A DNA stretch of 64,000 nt from the NCBI RefSeq assembly GCF_002931555.1, contig NZ_PSTZ01000006.1, positions 62,001-126,000 on the forward strand, read 5' to 3'. Both the position numbers and the translations under genes were made by a program. The notes beneath the pieces are model-generated. The model had not been told where the DNA came from and did no database searches. It saw only the letters and a program-made list of their open reading frames with translations. Source of the stretch: Pseudoclavibacter sp. RFBB5. GTDB lineage: Bacteria > Actinomycetota > Actinomycetes > Actinomycetales > Microbacteriaceae. Shown one piece after another: positions 25,164-33,103 of this stretch (its first letter is position 1; each line of letters starts with the position of its first letter).

Positions 25164-26330
25164 ATGGACTCCCGACTCCCGATGATCCTCGACGCACTCG
25201 CCCTCGCTGAGCGTGATGCGCCCGTCCGGCGACTCATCGACGCCCTCGGTGGCGAGAAGTTCACGGCCACCGAGGGATCCTTCGGCGAGCCGGCCGTGCT
25301 GTCCCGCCGCGTGCGCTTCGCGTCGGGTGCCGAGCTCATCCTGCACGACGACGCGTTGGTCGTTGTCGTCCTGCACACGGTGCCGACGTCGTCGGAGACC
25401 AGCGCTGTCAATCTCTCCGAGTGGATCCCCGGCGCCACCAACGCGGCGACCCTCGACGACGTCAAGAAGGTGATGAACGGGCGCCGCCGCTTCGCCGGCT
25501 TCGGCACGCCGTACTTCGAACTCGACGGCGGATACGCGCGAGCCGAGTTCAAGGACCATCGCGGCTGGAACGACCCGGGCAACCTCGAGAGCCTCGTGTT
25601 CACGGTCGAGCAGCCGGGGCTCACCTGCCGCCCCGAGGACGACAACTGCCCGGCTTGCAGTCAGCTCCTGGTGCGCGACGAAACCGAGAAGCTCGACGTC
25701 GAGGCGACGGTGCATGCGATCACGGATGCGGCGGCGTCGGGAGTCCTCAAGGAAGACGTCAGCTGGGTCAGCATCCGTGACCTGTTGCCCCTCCACGCGT
25801 CGGGTCTCATGAAGCGCGTCGAGAGTCAGCTCACGTGCCAGACGTGCCGGCGCATCCTCTGCATCGCACTCGAGTACGGTGTCGGACCGACCGTCTCCCA
25901 CCTCGCGCTCAACGAGGCCAGGCAGCACCGGCTCGGCCCGATTCCGCCGGTCGAGGAATGGGGCGACGACGCCCGCGTCGCCGAAGAGCGCGACGCCATG
26001 CACTACGTCGACCACGAGCCGGGGCGCTGGTTCCTCGTCGAACAGGCCGGCCAGCTTTTCCTCGACGCCAGGTACGTGGTCACGAACATGGTCGACGACT
26101 CCGCGCTGCTGCAGCTCGACGCGGCGGAGGCCGCACAGTATCGGACGGTCGGCCGCGCGTTTCTCGCGGACCTGGCGGAGCGCATCCACGACGGGTCTCC
26201 CCATCGCGAAGAGTCGCCGTTCTTCTCCCGCGACCTCAAGCGGGGACCGGAGGGCGCTGCATACCGAGAGGCCGTGAGCAAGGCGATTGTGAACCACACG
26301 TGGCTGGCCCGGCAGCGATCAGTTTCCTGA
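25164..26330 (+). CDS. Conserved-looking protein with two cysteine clusters, unknown function
   Basis: I do not recognise a family. The 388-residue soluble protein starts MDSRLPMILDALALAERDAP. Two cysteine clusters stand out: Cys155, Cys162 and Cys165 (C-x6-C-x2-C) and Cys225, Cys228 and Cys233 (C-x2-C-x4-C). Six cysteines in a protein otherwise poor in them suggest a bound metal or a redox pair. The N-terminal 130 residues look like a mixed alpha/beta domain; the C-terminal part is helical with many charged residues. No membrane segment. The last 12 bases overlap the 3' end of the convergent chloride channel gene. Confidence 0.72.
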   Translation: MDSRLPMILDALALAERDAPVRRLIDALGGEKFTATEGSFGEPAVLSRRVRFASGAELILHDDALVVVVLHTVPTSSETSAVNLSEWIPGATNAATLDDVKKVMNGRRRFAGFGTPYFELDGGYARAEFKDHRGWNDPGNLESLVFTVEQPGLTCRPEDDNCPACSQLLVRDETEKLDVEATVHAITDAAASGVLKEDVSWVSIRDLLPLHASGLMKRVESQLTCQTCRRILCIALEYGVGPTVSHLALNEARQHRLGPIPPVEEWGDDARVAEERDAMHYVDHEPGRWFLVEQAGQLFLDARYVVTNMVDDSALLQLDAAEAAQYRTVGRAFLADLAERIHDGSPHREESPFFSRDLKRGPEGAAYREAVSKAIVNHTWLARQRSVS

Positions 26331-27656
26331 CGAGCCCGAGGCCCCTGAACTCTGGAGCATGCGCTCGCGCAGCGTGTCGTAGATCGGCGCGGACCTCACG
26401 AGCGAGGCGGCCAGGACCGCAGCACCGGCCGCTGCGAGCATCGGTACCGCGGTCGCTGTGATCGCGGTCATCTCGACGACGAGAACCACACCAGTGAGCG
26501 GGGCGCGGACGGTTGCCGCGAAGAAAGCCGCCATACCGACGATCGCCATGGGCACCCCCACGTCGTGACCGGGGAGCACCGCCTCGACGAGACGCGCGAA
26601 GATCAGCCCCCAGAGCGCACCTACGGCCAGCAGCGGCGCGAACAGGCCACCGGGAGTGCCCGCCGCGTAGGACAGCGGCCCGGCCACGAAGCGGATGCAC
26701 ACGTACATGAGCAGCAGTGGCACAGCGAAGGCACTGCCCCCGAGGACCAGCTGCGTCACGGGGTCGCCGCCGCCGGCGAGGAGCGGATCGAGGGCAAGAG
26801 TGAGCCCGACGACAGCACCGATGACCGCGGCCTTCACGATCTGCGGCACTCGAGACGCGAACGCCACCAGGTCCAGCGCGCGAACCACCAGCACGTTATA
26901 CAGCGCCCCAAGCAGCCCCGTCAGGAGGCCGAAGATGACGAACACCGGCAGCAGCTCAAGGCCTGGTGCCTGCACCGCGTGAACATCGAAGTCGGGCCGG
27001 TCGCCGAGGATCAGGTGAGAGGTGCCGACGGCTGAGGCCACGCCCAGCAGCGTCGGCAGCACGATGCGTGGGCGAAAGGACTTCGTGACCTCCTCGAACA
27101 CGAACAGCGCACCACCGATCGGCGCGGTGAACGCGACGGCCAGGCCGGCCCCCGCGATCGACGTCTGGAGCAGGCGCACATCCTCGTCGCTGCGGCCCGC
27201 CCGCCGCCCTGCCTCGGCCCCGAGGACCGCGCCCATGTGCACGCTCGGTCCTTCCCTGCCCAGCACGAGACCAGAACCGATCGCGAGCAGTCCACCAGCG
27301 AACTTCGCGGGCAGGACACGGAGCGGGGGAGCCTCGAGGTCTCCGCGGTTCACCGCCTCGACGTCCTGGATGCCGCTGCCGATCGCCCGCGGGACGAGGG
27401 CGACGATGGCGGCAGCCAGCGCCGCGCCCGCCGCCGTCGTGGCGACGGGTACCAGCCAGCCGGGGCCGTCGATCGCAGCCGCCCAGTGCAGGAGATCCGT
27501 GCGCAGGTCACCCGCTCGCTCCAGACACCACCGGAATGCACCCCCGACGAGCCCGGTGGCTGCCCCCGCGATCACCGCAAGGACGCCCATCACGGCAATC
27601 CCCGGGAGGGGACGCGGCGGGTCGAGCTCCTGGGACGGTGACCGAGGGCGCGTCAT
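26319..27656 (-). CDS. CLC-family chloride/proton antiporter
   Basis: A 445-residue multi-helix membrane protein of the CLC family. Selectivity-filter motifs: GSGIQD (GSGIP-like), GREGPSVHMG with the external gating Glu, and a proton-pathway Glu in LFVFEEVTK; the tyrosine of APIYDTL corresponds to the inner-gate Tyr. Having both glutamates predicts a coupled Cl-/H+ exchanger, not a channel. It has no CBS domains. The stop overlaps that of the upstream convergent gene by 12 bases. A 212-bp divergent gap separates it from the oxalate decarboxylase operon. Confidence 0.92.
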   Translation of the reverse strand: MTRPRSPSQELDPPRPLPGIAVMGVLAVIAGAATGLVGGAFRWCLERAGDLRTDLLHWAAAIDGPGWLVPVATTAAGAALAAAIVALVPRAIGSGIQDVEAVNRGDLEAPPLRVLPAKFAGGLLAIGSGLVLGREGPSVHMGAVLGAEAGRRAGRSDEDVRLLQTSIAGAGLAVAFTAPIGGALFVFEEVTKSFRPRIVLPTLLGVASAVGTSHLILGDRPDFDVHAVQAPGLELLPVFVIFGLLTGLLGALYNVLVVRALDLVAFASRVPQIVKAAVIGAVVGLTLALDPLLAGGGDPVTQLVLGGSAFAVPLLLMYVCIRFVAGPLSYAAGTPGGLFAPLLAVGALWGLIFARLVEAVLPGHDVGVPMAIVGMAAFFAATVRAPLTGVVLVVEMTAITATAVPMLAAAGAAVLAASLVRSAPIYDTLRERMLQSSGASGSSGN

Positions 27657-27784
27657 GTCGTTCAGCGTAGGTCGCTACGCGCCGATCGTGCACGCGTTTC
27701 ACTCCTCTTGTCCTGCAACCCGCACGGGCAGCGAAGATGACACGGAAAGCACCTCACCTGGCACAAATGGTTCGTTCCAAAGCC

Positions 27785-27813
27785 TTCGTTTCCGGGCGCG
27801 CGCTCACTATGCT
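27785..27813 (+). promoter_or_regulatory. Candidate promoter for the oxalate decarboxylase operon
   Basis: In the 212-bp gap 27657-27868, TATGCT (27808-27813) resembles a -10 box and TTCGTT (27785-27790) lies 17 bases upstream as a weak -35. A short dyad TGG-TTCGTT-CCA lies just upstream of it at about 27769. Weak evidence only. Confidence 0.3.
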
Positions 27814-27868
27814 CGGGCCAAGGACAGCGCCGTCCGGTGCCTCATCACCCCCGCTCCGAGGAGTTGCT

Positions 27869-29047
27869 ATGACTGACACCCCCGACAACCCCCAGCCGAT
27901 CCGCCCCAGCGATGCGAAGGGGTGGCTCGACCTCGGACCTCGCGACATCTGGCGTGACCGGGAGAACCCCGACATCCTCGTACCACCCGACACCGACAGC
28001 GGCACGATGGCCAACATGAAGTTCTCGTTCTCGGATGCGCACCAGCGCCTCGAGCTCGGCGGATGGGCCCGAGAGGTCACGAACCGCGAGATCCCGTCCT
28101 CGCTCGACGTCGCGGGCGTGGACATGGCCCTCGAGCCGGGCGCCTACCGCGAGATGCACTGGCACAAGGAAGCAGAGTGGGGTCTCGTCCTCGTCGGCAG
28201 CTGCCGCGTGACCGCCCTGGATGAACACGGCCGCTCGTTCATCGACGACGTCAAGGCCGGCGACCTCTGGAACTTCGAGGCGGGACTGCCGCACTCTATC
28301 CAGGCGCTCGAAGACGGCGTCGAGTTCCTGCTCGTCTTCAGTGATCCCGATTTCTCCGAGAACTTCACGTTCCTCCTCTCAGACTGGTTCGCGCACACGC
28401 CACAGGACATCGTGGCCGCCAACCTCAAGAAGACGGTCGGCGAGATCGCCGTCTTCCCCAAGAAGGAGAAGTACATCTTCCCCGCCGAGGTTCCCGGCCC
28501 CATCGCCGAGGTCGACCGTCCGGTGCCAGCAGGCAAGGTTCCGTCCCCGTTCACCCTCCACATGGAGACCATCGAGCCCATCGAGTCGGAAGCGGGGCGC
28601 GTGCGCATCGTCGACGTGAACGCCTTCCCGGCCGCCAAGACCATCTCGGCCGCGTTCGTCGAGGTCGAGCCAGGCGGCATGCGCGAACTCCACTGGCACC
28701 CGAAGGCCGCCGAGTGGCAGTACTACATCCAAGGCAAGGCGAGGATGTCGATCTTCGACTCCAACGGCCTCGCAAGGACCTTCGACTTCCACGCGGGCGA
28801 CGTCGGCATCGTGCCCCTGGTCGCCGGGCACTACGTGCAGAACATCGGCGACGAGAAGCTCATCTTTGTCGAGGTGTTCAAGTACCCCGAGTACTCAGAC
28901 GTCTCGGTGAACAAGTGGCTCGCGTCGAACCCGGCGCAGATCGTGGCCGACCACCTCAACGTCACCACCCAGTTCGTGGAGTCGCTGCCGCTCGACGACA
29001 AGCCCGCGCCCGTCATCTGGTACGACCAGTCCAAGATCGAGAAGTAG
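27869..29047 (+). CDS. oxdC: Oxalate decarboxylase-like bicupin
   Basis: Manganese bicupin that splits oxalate to formate and CO2. The 392-residue protein lines up with Bacillus subtilis OxdC with a constant shift of two residues: site 1 ligands His97, His99, Glu103, His142 and Arg94; site 2 ligands His275, His277, Glu282, His321. The lid loop that sets decarboxylase over oxidase activity reads SENFT at 163-167, keeping the catalytic Glu164 but with Phe where OxdC has Ser (SENST). The start ATG 27869 has a GAGGAG five bases upstream. No signal peptide. The flavodoxin-like gene follows after six bases, so it leads an operon. Confidence 0.9.
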   Translation: MTDTPDNPQPIRPSDAKGWLDLGPRDIWRDRENPDILVPPDTDSGTMANMKFSFSDAHQRLELGGWAREVTNREIPSSLDVAGVDMALEPGAYREMHWHKEAEWGLVLVGSCRVTALDEHGRSFIDDVKAGDLWNFEAGLPHSIQALEDGVEFLLVFSDPDFSENFTFLLSDWFAHTPQDIVAANLKKTVGEIAVFPKKEKYIFPAEVPGPIAEVDRPVPAGKVPSPFTLHMETIEPIESEAGRVRIVDVNAFPAAKTISAAFVEVEPGGMRELHWHPKAAEWQYYIQGKARMSIFDSNGLARTFDFHAGDVGIVPLVAGHYVQNIGDEKLIFVEVFKYPEYSDVSVNKWLASNPAQIVADHLNVTTQFVESLPLDDKPAPVIWYDQSKIEK

Positions 29048-29053
29048 CCGGCC

Positions 29054-29692
29054 ATGGCGCGCATCCTCATCGTGTTCTCGAGCCTGTTTGGCGCCAACGC
29101 GCAGCTCGCGGAACTCGCCGACACGACGCTCACCGCGGCTGGGGTGGAGGTCCGGGTGCGGAGAGTCGCCGAAGTCGCGCTGCCCGGCGACGTCCAGCCG
29201 TCAGCCGCGGATGCGCCGCTCGCCGACGGCGCGGATCTCGACTGGGCTGACGGGTACGTGTTCTCTTCGCCCTCCCACACCGGCTTGCCGTCGGCGTCGA
29301 TCAAGGCCTTCATCGACGAGCACCACGACGCCGCCGTGGCCGGCAGGTTCCTGGACAAGACCTTCACCGCGATGGCCACTTCCGGGTTCGCGCACGCGGG
29401 CCAGGAACGTGTTGTCGACGACCTCAACGCGGTCGCAGCCGCGTGGGGATGCGTCATCGTCCCGCCGAGCACCGCCAACCCGATCATCAACAAGATCAAC
29501 GGCAACCCCTACGGGCTGAGCTTCGTCCTCGAGCACGGCAAGCTCGCTGACCGCAAGCTCGCAGAAGAAGCGATCGGGGCGCACCTCGCCCGCTTCGCCG
29601 CCGTCACCGCCGCCATCGCCACCCTGAGTGAACGCCCGGCACCGTCTGGTCAGCGGAAACCCCCACCAACCGCCGCCGACGTCTTCTCCTGA
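29054..29692 (+). CDS. Flavodoxin/WrbA-like NAD(P)H-dependent FMN oxidoreductase
   Basis: A 212-residue protein starting MARILIVFSSLFGANAQLAEL, the phosphate loop of a flavodoxin fold (S-S-x-x-G-x-N), then WADGYVFSSPSHTGLPSASIKAF and TAMATSGFAHAGQE, typical of WrbA-type quinone reductases. Probably binds FMN and reduces quinones or other acceptors in the cytoplasm. It starts six bases after the oxalate decarboxylase gene. The C-terminal 20 residues are polar and probably disordered. Its link to oxalate metabolism is by position only; formate-derived reducing power is one possible reason (inference). Confidence 0.86.
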   Translation: MARILIVFSSLFGANAQLAELADTTLTAAGVEVRVRRVAEVALPGDVQPSAADAPLADGADLDWADGYVFSSPSHTGLPSASIKAFIDEHHDAAVAGRFLDKTFTAMATSGFAHAGQERVVDDLNAVAAAWGCVIVPPSTANPIINKINGNPYGLSFVLEHGKLADRKLAEEAIGAHLARFAAVTAAIATLSERPAPSGQRKPPPTAADVFS

Positions 29693-29733
29693 GGAGACCG
29701 AAGTCCGCGTCGACCTTGTAAAGGAACTCGACT

Positions 29734-30546
29734 GTGTCAGAGACTCCAGAAACTGCAAAGCACCCAACCGATGCGGTGATCCCGCCGCATCGCTTCCCCC
29801 TCATGGAACTGAGCTCGGTCGGGTTCCTGCTCGCCATCGCCGCTGGCTCGATGAATGCCTGGTCGCTGGCGAACGCCGGGACGTTTTCCACCGTGCAATC
29901 GGGCAACATCATCTCCGTCGGCTACTGGCTCATCCAGGGCGACATCGCGAAGATCGTGTTCCCCCTCGCCGCGATCCTCGCCTTCGGACTCGGGTCCGCG
30001 GCCTGCGGAGTCCTCATGACGGCGTTCCAGCGGAGCGGCCGGGTCTACACGCCGGGCGTACTCCTCACGGGAACGGTGCTGCTGGTGCTGCTCGGCATCC
30101 TCGCCTTCGTGTTCGTCGGAGATGGGGATGGACGCGCGGCAGGCATCGACCTGACCGCCGACCACTCGGCGGTTGCCAGCTTCATCGCGCTCGGGATCAG
30201 CTTCGTGGCCGGCGCTCAAGGCAACGCCTTCCACAAGAACCGGGGCATGCTGTACGGCAACGTGGCAGTCACCTTCGTGGTGCAGATGGCGTTCAACTTC
30301 CTCGTGCAGGCGGCGTTCAAACGGGAGGGAATCAACGGTTCCACGAACCTCAGGTGGTCAGGGGTCTTCTTCCTGACCCTCCTCGGTTTCTCGGGGGGCG
30401 CCGCGATCGGCTTCGCCGCCGACCACTTCCTGGCGAACGGAGCCTCGATCTTCGTGCCGGCTGTCATCCTGCTTGTGCTGGCCCTCGTAGCATTGGGGCG
30501 CCGGTCGAAGAACGTCGACCCGACCCCGGGAGGGAGCTTCGCGTGA
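29734..30546 (+). CDS. DUF1275 (YoaK-like) membrane protein
   Basis: A 270-residue membrane protein of the DUF1275 family. After about 25 polar residues, it has roughly six hydrophobic segments; the motif AGSMNAWSLANAGTFSTVQSGN corresponds to the family signature around the DAxxxLxxGxF-x-TGN block. Function is not established; some members are proposed transporters. The start is GTG at 29734 with AAGGA upstream. GTGA overlap with the next gene shows translational coupling. It belongs to the oxalate decarboxylase operon by spacing and strand. Confidence 0.86.
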   Translation: MSETPETAKHPTDAVIPPHRFPLMELSSVGFLLAIAAGSMNAWSLANAGTFSTVQSGNIISVGYWLIQGDIAKIVFPLAAILAFGLGSAACGVLMTAFQRSGRVYTPGVLLTGTVLLVLLGILAFVFVGDGDGRAAGIDLTADHSAVASFIALGISFVAGAQGNAFHKNRGMLYGNVAVTFVVQMAFNFLVQAAFKREGINGSTNLRWSGVFFLTLLGFSGGAAIGFAADHFLANGASIFVPAVILLVLALVALGRRSKNVDPTPGGSFA

Positions 30547-31004
30547 CCGCCACCCAGCCGCTTGCCGACCTTGCGTTGACCACCTGGTCCGCGCCGAATC
30601 CATTCGGGGAGCCGACCGCGTTCGTGCTGGCGCACCCGCTTGCGCCGCAGGACCGGCCAGAGGCCGAAGCCGAGAACGTGGGCGTCGAGTCGATCGCCGA
30701 ACGGCTCGGCATGAAGCGTCTCGACGCCTCCGGCGACATTCTGCCCATCGGCACCGACGTGCTGTTCGCGTCCCTCCGTGCACTCAAGGTCGAGCTGTGC
30801 ACCCCACAAGGCGTGTGGCTCGAGCAGTCCGTGAGCGACGAGTGGACCGGGCACGCCGTCGGCCGGCGCTACATCGTGCTGGCTGTGGGGGCGCAGCCGC
30901 TGCCCCTCGACGCCGATGCGCATGCCATCTCCGCGTACCTGCGCCAGGCAGACGGCATCCATGCGGCGCTCGTGAAGATCAGGGTGCGCTTCGAGCAGAG
31001 CTGA
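30543..31004 (+). CDS. Hypothetical protein coupled to the DUF1275 gene
   Basis: Unrecognised, 153 residues. The GTG start at 30543 overlaps the DUF1275 stop by four bases (GTGA). Sequence is soluble, mixed alpha/beta, with strands FVLAHPL and YIVLAVGAQPL and a helical C-terminus (YLRQADGIHAALVKIRVRFE). One Cys in VELCTPQG. No motif suggests a catalytic role. The same frame is open far upstream, but that is shadow of the DUF1275 gene. It ends the four-gene oxalate-related unit; the convergent neighbour begins nine bases on. Confidence 0.7.
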   Translation: MTATQPLADLALTTWSAPNPFGEPTAFVLAHPLAPQDRPEAEAENVGVESIAERLGMKRLDASGDILPIGTDVLFASLRALKVELCTPQGVWLEQSVSDEWTGHAVGRRYIVLAVGAQPLPLDADAHAISAYLRQADGIHAALVKIRVRFEQS

Positions 31005-31013
31005 CGCTCACGA

Positions 31014-32303
31014 TCAGCTGCCGGGGTTCGGCATCGCGGATGCCCCGACGCGCAGGGCACCCTCGAGGGCTTCGAGCACATCCCACCCGGCTGACGCGGG
31101 GGGTCGCTTCGGCTCGGGGAGGACGGCACGTGCGGCTTCTGCTCCGACGAGGATGCGCAGCTGGCTCGCGGTGATGGCGAAGTCGAGACCGTTGGGAACG
31201 TCGTAGCCTCGCTCGCGGACGATGCCTTCGTCGTCGCCGAGCACCCCCACGCTCAGCGCGAGCAGGCGACGCTCGCCGCCTTCGTAGACCTCGCTGCTGG
31301 AGTGGCTCCAGTTGCGCATGACGGCGGTCGGGGCGGCGAGCTCGGCCAGGGCGGGAATGCTCTCGGTGTCGATGTGTCGGGATTCGCCCGGCGCGAGGTC
31401 CGCGGCGATCTGCGCGGCCGCGGTGCCTGGAGGCGAGGCTGCGCCGAGCGCGGCGGTGAGACGGACACGCAGTGCCGTCCGGTTCGTGAGCACCAGCTCT
31501 TGGTCGGTGAGGCTCGCGTGGATGATGTCCGAGGCTCGAATGTGGGCCTGACCCGAGGTCGCCTGGACCGCCGGAACGCTGGGTGCCTGGGACTTCGGCT
31601 CACGTTCCGGAGGTGCATCTGTCGCAGGTGCGAGCGAGTGCCGCACGCCGATCGCGAGTTCGACCATCGCACCGAGCTGCGCTGCGACCGCGGCGCCGAG
31701 CAGAGCGTGCGCTCTGTCGAGCACGAGGAACTGGTCGGCGTCCTGATGGTCGAGGACGGCCTGGGGGAGCGTCGGGCTGCTCGGATCGATGCCGTACACG
31801 ATGACCGAGGGGCGGCTCGGCAAGCTCCTCAGCGCGCGGTCGAGGTCGGGGCTCGTGCGTTCCGACCACCCAGAGGCCGCCGACCTCGAGCGGGCCCTCG
31901 CGGGCGCCACCGAAGAGGTCGCCGAGCCGGACTGGCCGCGCGCGTTGAGGTGCTCGACGGGCCGACCGCTGGCCGCGGACAGGCCCGCGGCGAGGTGGAC
32001 CTCGTACGAGGTGACGGATTCCGCCGGCGACAGGACGGCGATCGGTCCACCGCCGACCTCGTCGGTGGCGGGGATCACGAGGACGGTCGCGGGAGCGCTC
32101 GAATCCGCCAGCGCCTGCCGGATCACCTCGCGCAGGCTGGCATCCCGCAGTCGAGCGTCGGACGGGCACTCGAGGACGCGCGCCAGAGCGCGGTTGTCCT
32201 GGGTGTCCGCGCGAGCGCTGAGGTGGAGGCCGAGGCTCGCGAGGCGTGCCGAGGCGACGTCAGAGAGCCCTGTCGTCGGGTCGGAAGCCACACGCAGTCC
32301 CAT
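31014..32303 (-). CDS. Hypothetical protein of 429 residues
   Basis: I do not recognise a family. No signal peptide or membrane helix is evident. An N-terminal third (LVIPATDEVGGGPIAVLSPAESVTSYEVHLAAGL) is followed by an Arg/Ser-rich segment (about 125-155), a strand-helix pair around SVIVYGIDPSSPTLPQAVLDHQDADQFLVLDRAHALLGAA, then a Pro-rich linker (about 225-245), and a beta-rich last 190 residues (TNRTALRVRLTAALGAASPPG, LLALSVGVLGDDEGIV, ITASQLRILVGAEAAR). The modular layout suggests a multidomain protein. On the same strand as the CPBP gene, 30 bases downstream of it, so possibly co-transcribed. Confidence 0.68.
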   Translation of the reverse strand: MGLRVASDPTTGLSDVASARLASLGLHLSARADTQDNRALARVLECPSDARLRDASLREVIRQALADSSAPATVLVIPATDEVGGGPIAVLSPAESVTSYEVHLAAGLSAASGRPVEHLNARGQSGSATSSVAPARARSRSAASGWSERTSPDLDRALRSLPSRPSVIVYGIDPSSPTLPQAVLDHQDADQFLVLDRAHALLGAAVAAQLGAMVELAIGVRHSLAPATDAPPEREPKSQAPSVPAVQATSGQAHIRASDIIHASLTDQELVLTNRTALRVRLTAALGAASPPGTAAAQIAADLAPGESRHIDTESIPALAELAAPTAVMRNWSHSSSEVYEGGERRLLALSVGVLGDDEGIVRERGYDVPNGLDFAITASQLRILVGAEAARAVLPEPKRPPASAGWDVLEALEGALRVGASAMPNPGS

Positions 32304-32333
32304 CGCGCCAGTCTAGGTCCGCGGTGTCCGCGA

Positions 32334-33056
32334 TCACAGCTTCGCCAGCACCGTCGGGATGAGGATGGGCGCGTTGATGAGCAGGTGCAGCAGCATCGTC
32401 GCGACGAGGTTGCGACGGATGAGCGTGAACGCCACGAGTGCCAGCGACCCGACGAGCTGGTGGAAGAGCCAGCTCGGCCCGAAGAAGACGACGTGGGGCG
32501 CGATGAAGATCGCCAGGCTGACGGCTGCCCCGATCCACCTCGACCGCATGAGCGAGCCAAGTCGCTCCTGCAGGTAGCCGCGGTAGACGACCTCCTCGGT
32601 GATGGCCGCCGTGATGATGAGCAGGACGACGCCGGTGACGCTCATGCTCGAGATGGTGCCCACACCGTCGTTGTCCTCCTGAGGGGCGATGAGGCTGGCG
32701 ATCCACGACCAGGTCATGACGCCGCCGAAGACGTAGAACGCCCACTCGATGTCCTTGCCCGTCGGCTTCGTGATGAGCAGAGAGGCGAGGCCGCGCCGCT
32801 CTCCCCAGATGACGAGGGCGATCACGAGCAGGGCGCCCGCCCACTTCCAGGGGTTGCCCGAGGCGGGGCCTTCGAGACCGAAGCGCAGGTCGAAGCCGCC
32901 GATCTCACCGGCGGGAGGGCCGTTGAAGAGGAACCAGAAGATCAGGAGGCCGACGACGAAGAGCCAGCCGTCTCGTGCTCGTGGCGGGAACGCGGGCGTG
33001 CCGATGCTGACGCGTCTCACGGGCTCCACGACTTGCTGGGATGCTGTTTCGGCCAT
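32334..33056 (-). CDS. CPBP-family intramembrane metalloprotease-like protein
   Basis: A 240-residue protein with about seven hydrophobic segments. The CPBP/ABI (type II CAAX protease) motifs are present: TEEVVYRGYLQERL (EExxxR), FIAPHVVFF (FxxxH) and a final HLLINAP (H-x3-N-like). Bacterial members can process membrane peptides or act in stress or immunity functions, but the target is unknown. The start codon (33056) directly abuts the first operator palindrome, so a TetR repressor bound there would cover its promoter or initiation region. Divergent from the TetR gene. Confidence 0.88.
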   Translation of the reverse strand: MAETASQQVVEPVRRVSIGTPAFPPRARDGWLFVVGLLIFWFLFNGPPAGEIGGFDLRFGLEGPASGNPWKWAGALLVIALVIWGERRGLASLLITKPTGKDIEWAFYVFGGVMTWSWIASLIAPQEDNDGVGTISSMSVTGVVLLIITAAITEEVVYRGYLQERLGSLMRSRWIGAAVSLAIFIAPHVVFFGPSWLFHQLVGSLALVAFTLIRRNLVATMLLHLLINAPILIPTVLAKL

Positions 33057-33094
33057 GCTCTAGAGTAAGCACTCTAGAGTGATTGCTCTAGAGC
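33057..33094. promoter_or_regulatory. Triple CTCTAGAG operator in the TetR/CPBP divergent gap
   Basis: Three identical CTCTAGAG octamers start at 33058, 33072 and 33086, exactly 14 bp apart. The whole 38-bp stretch is also one near-perfect dyad centred on the middle octamer (16 of 18 bases pair per arm). It fills most of the 47-bp divergent gap and abuts the CPBP start codon. This is the expected target of the adjacent TetR protein. Confidence 0.75.
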
Positions 33095-33103
33095 CGATTC
33101 GAG

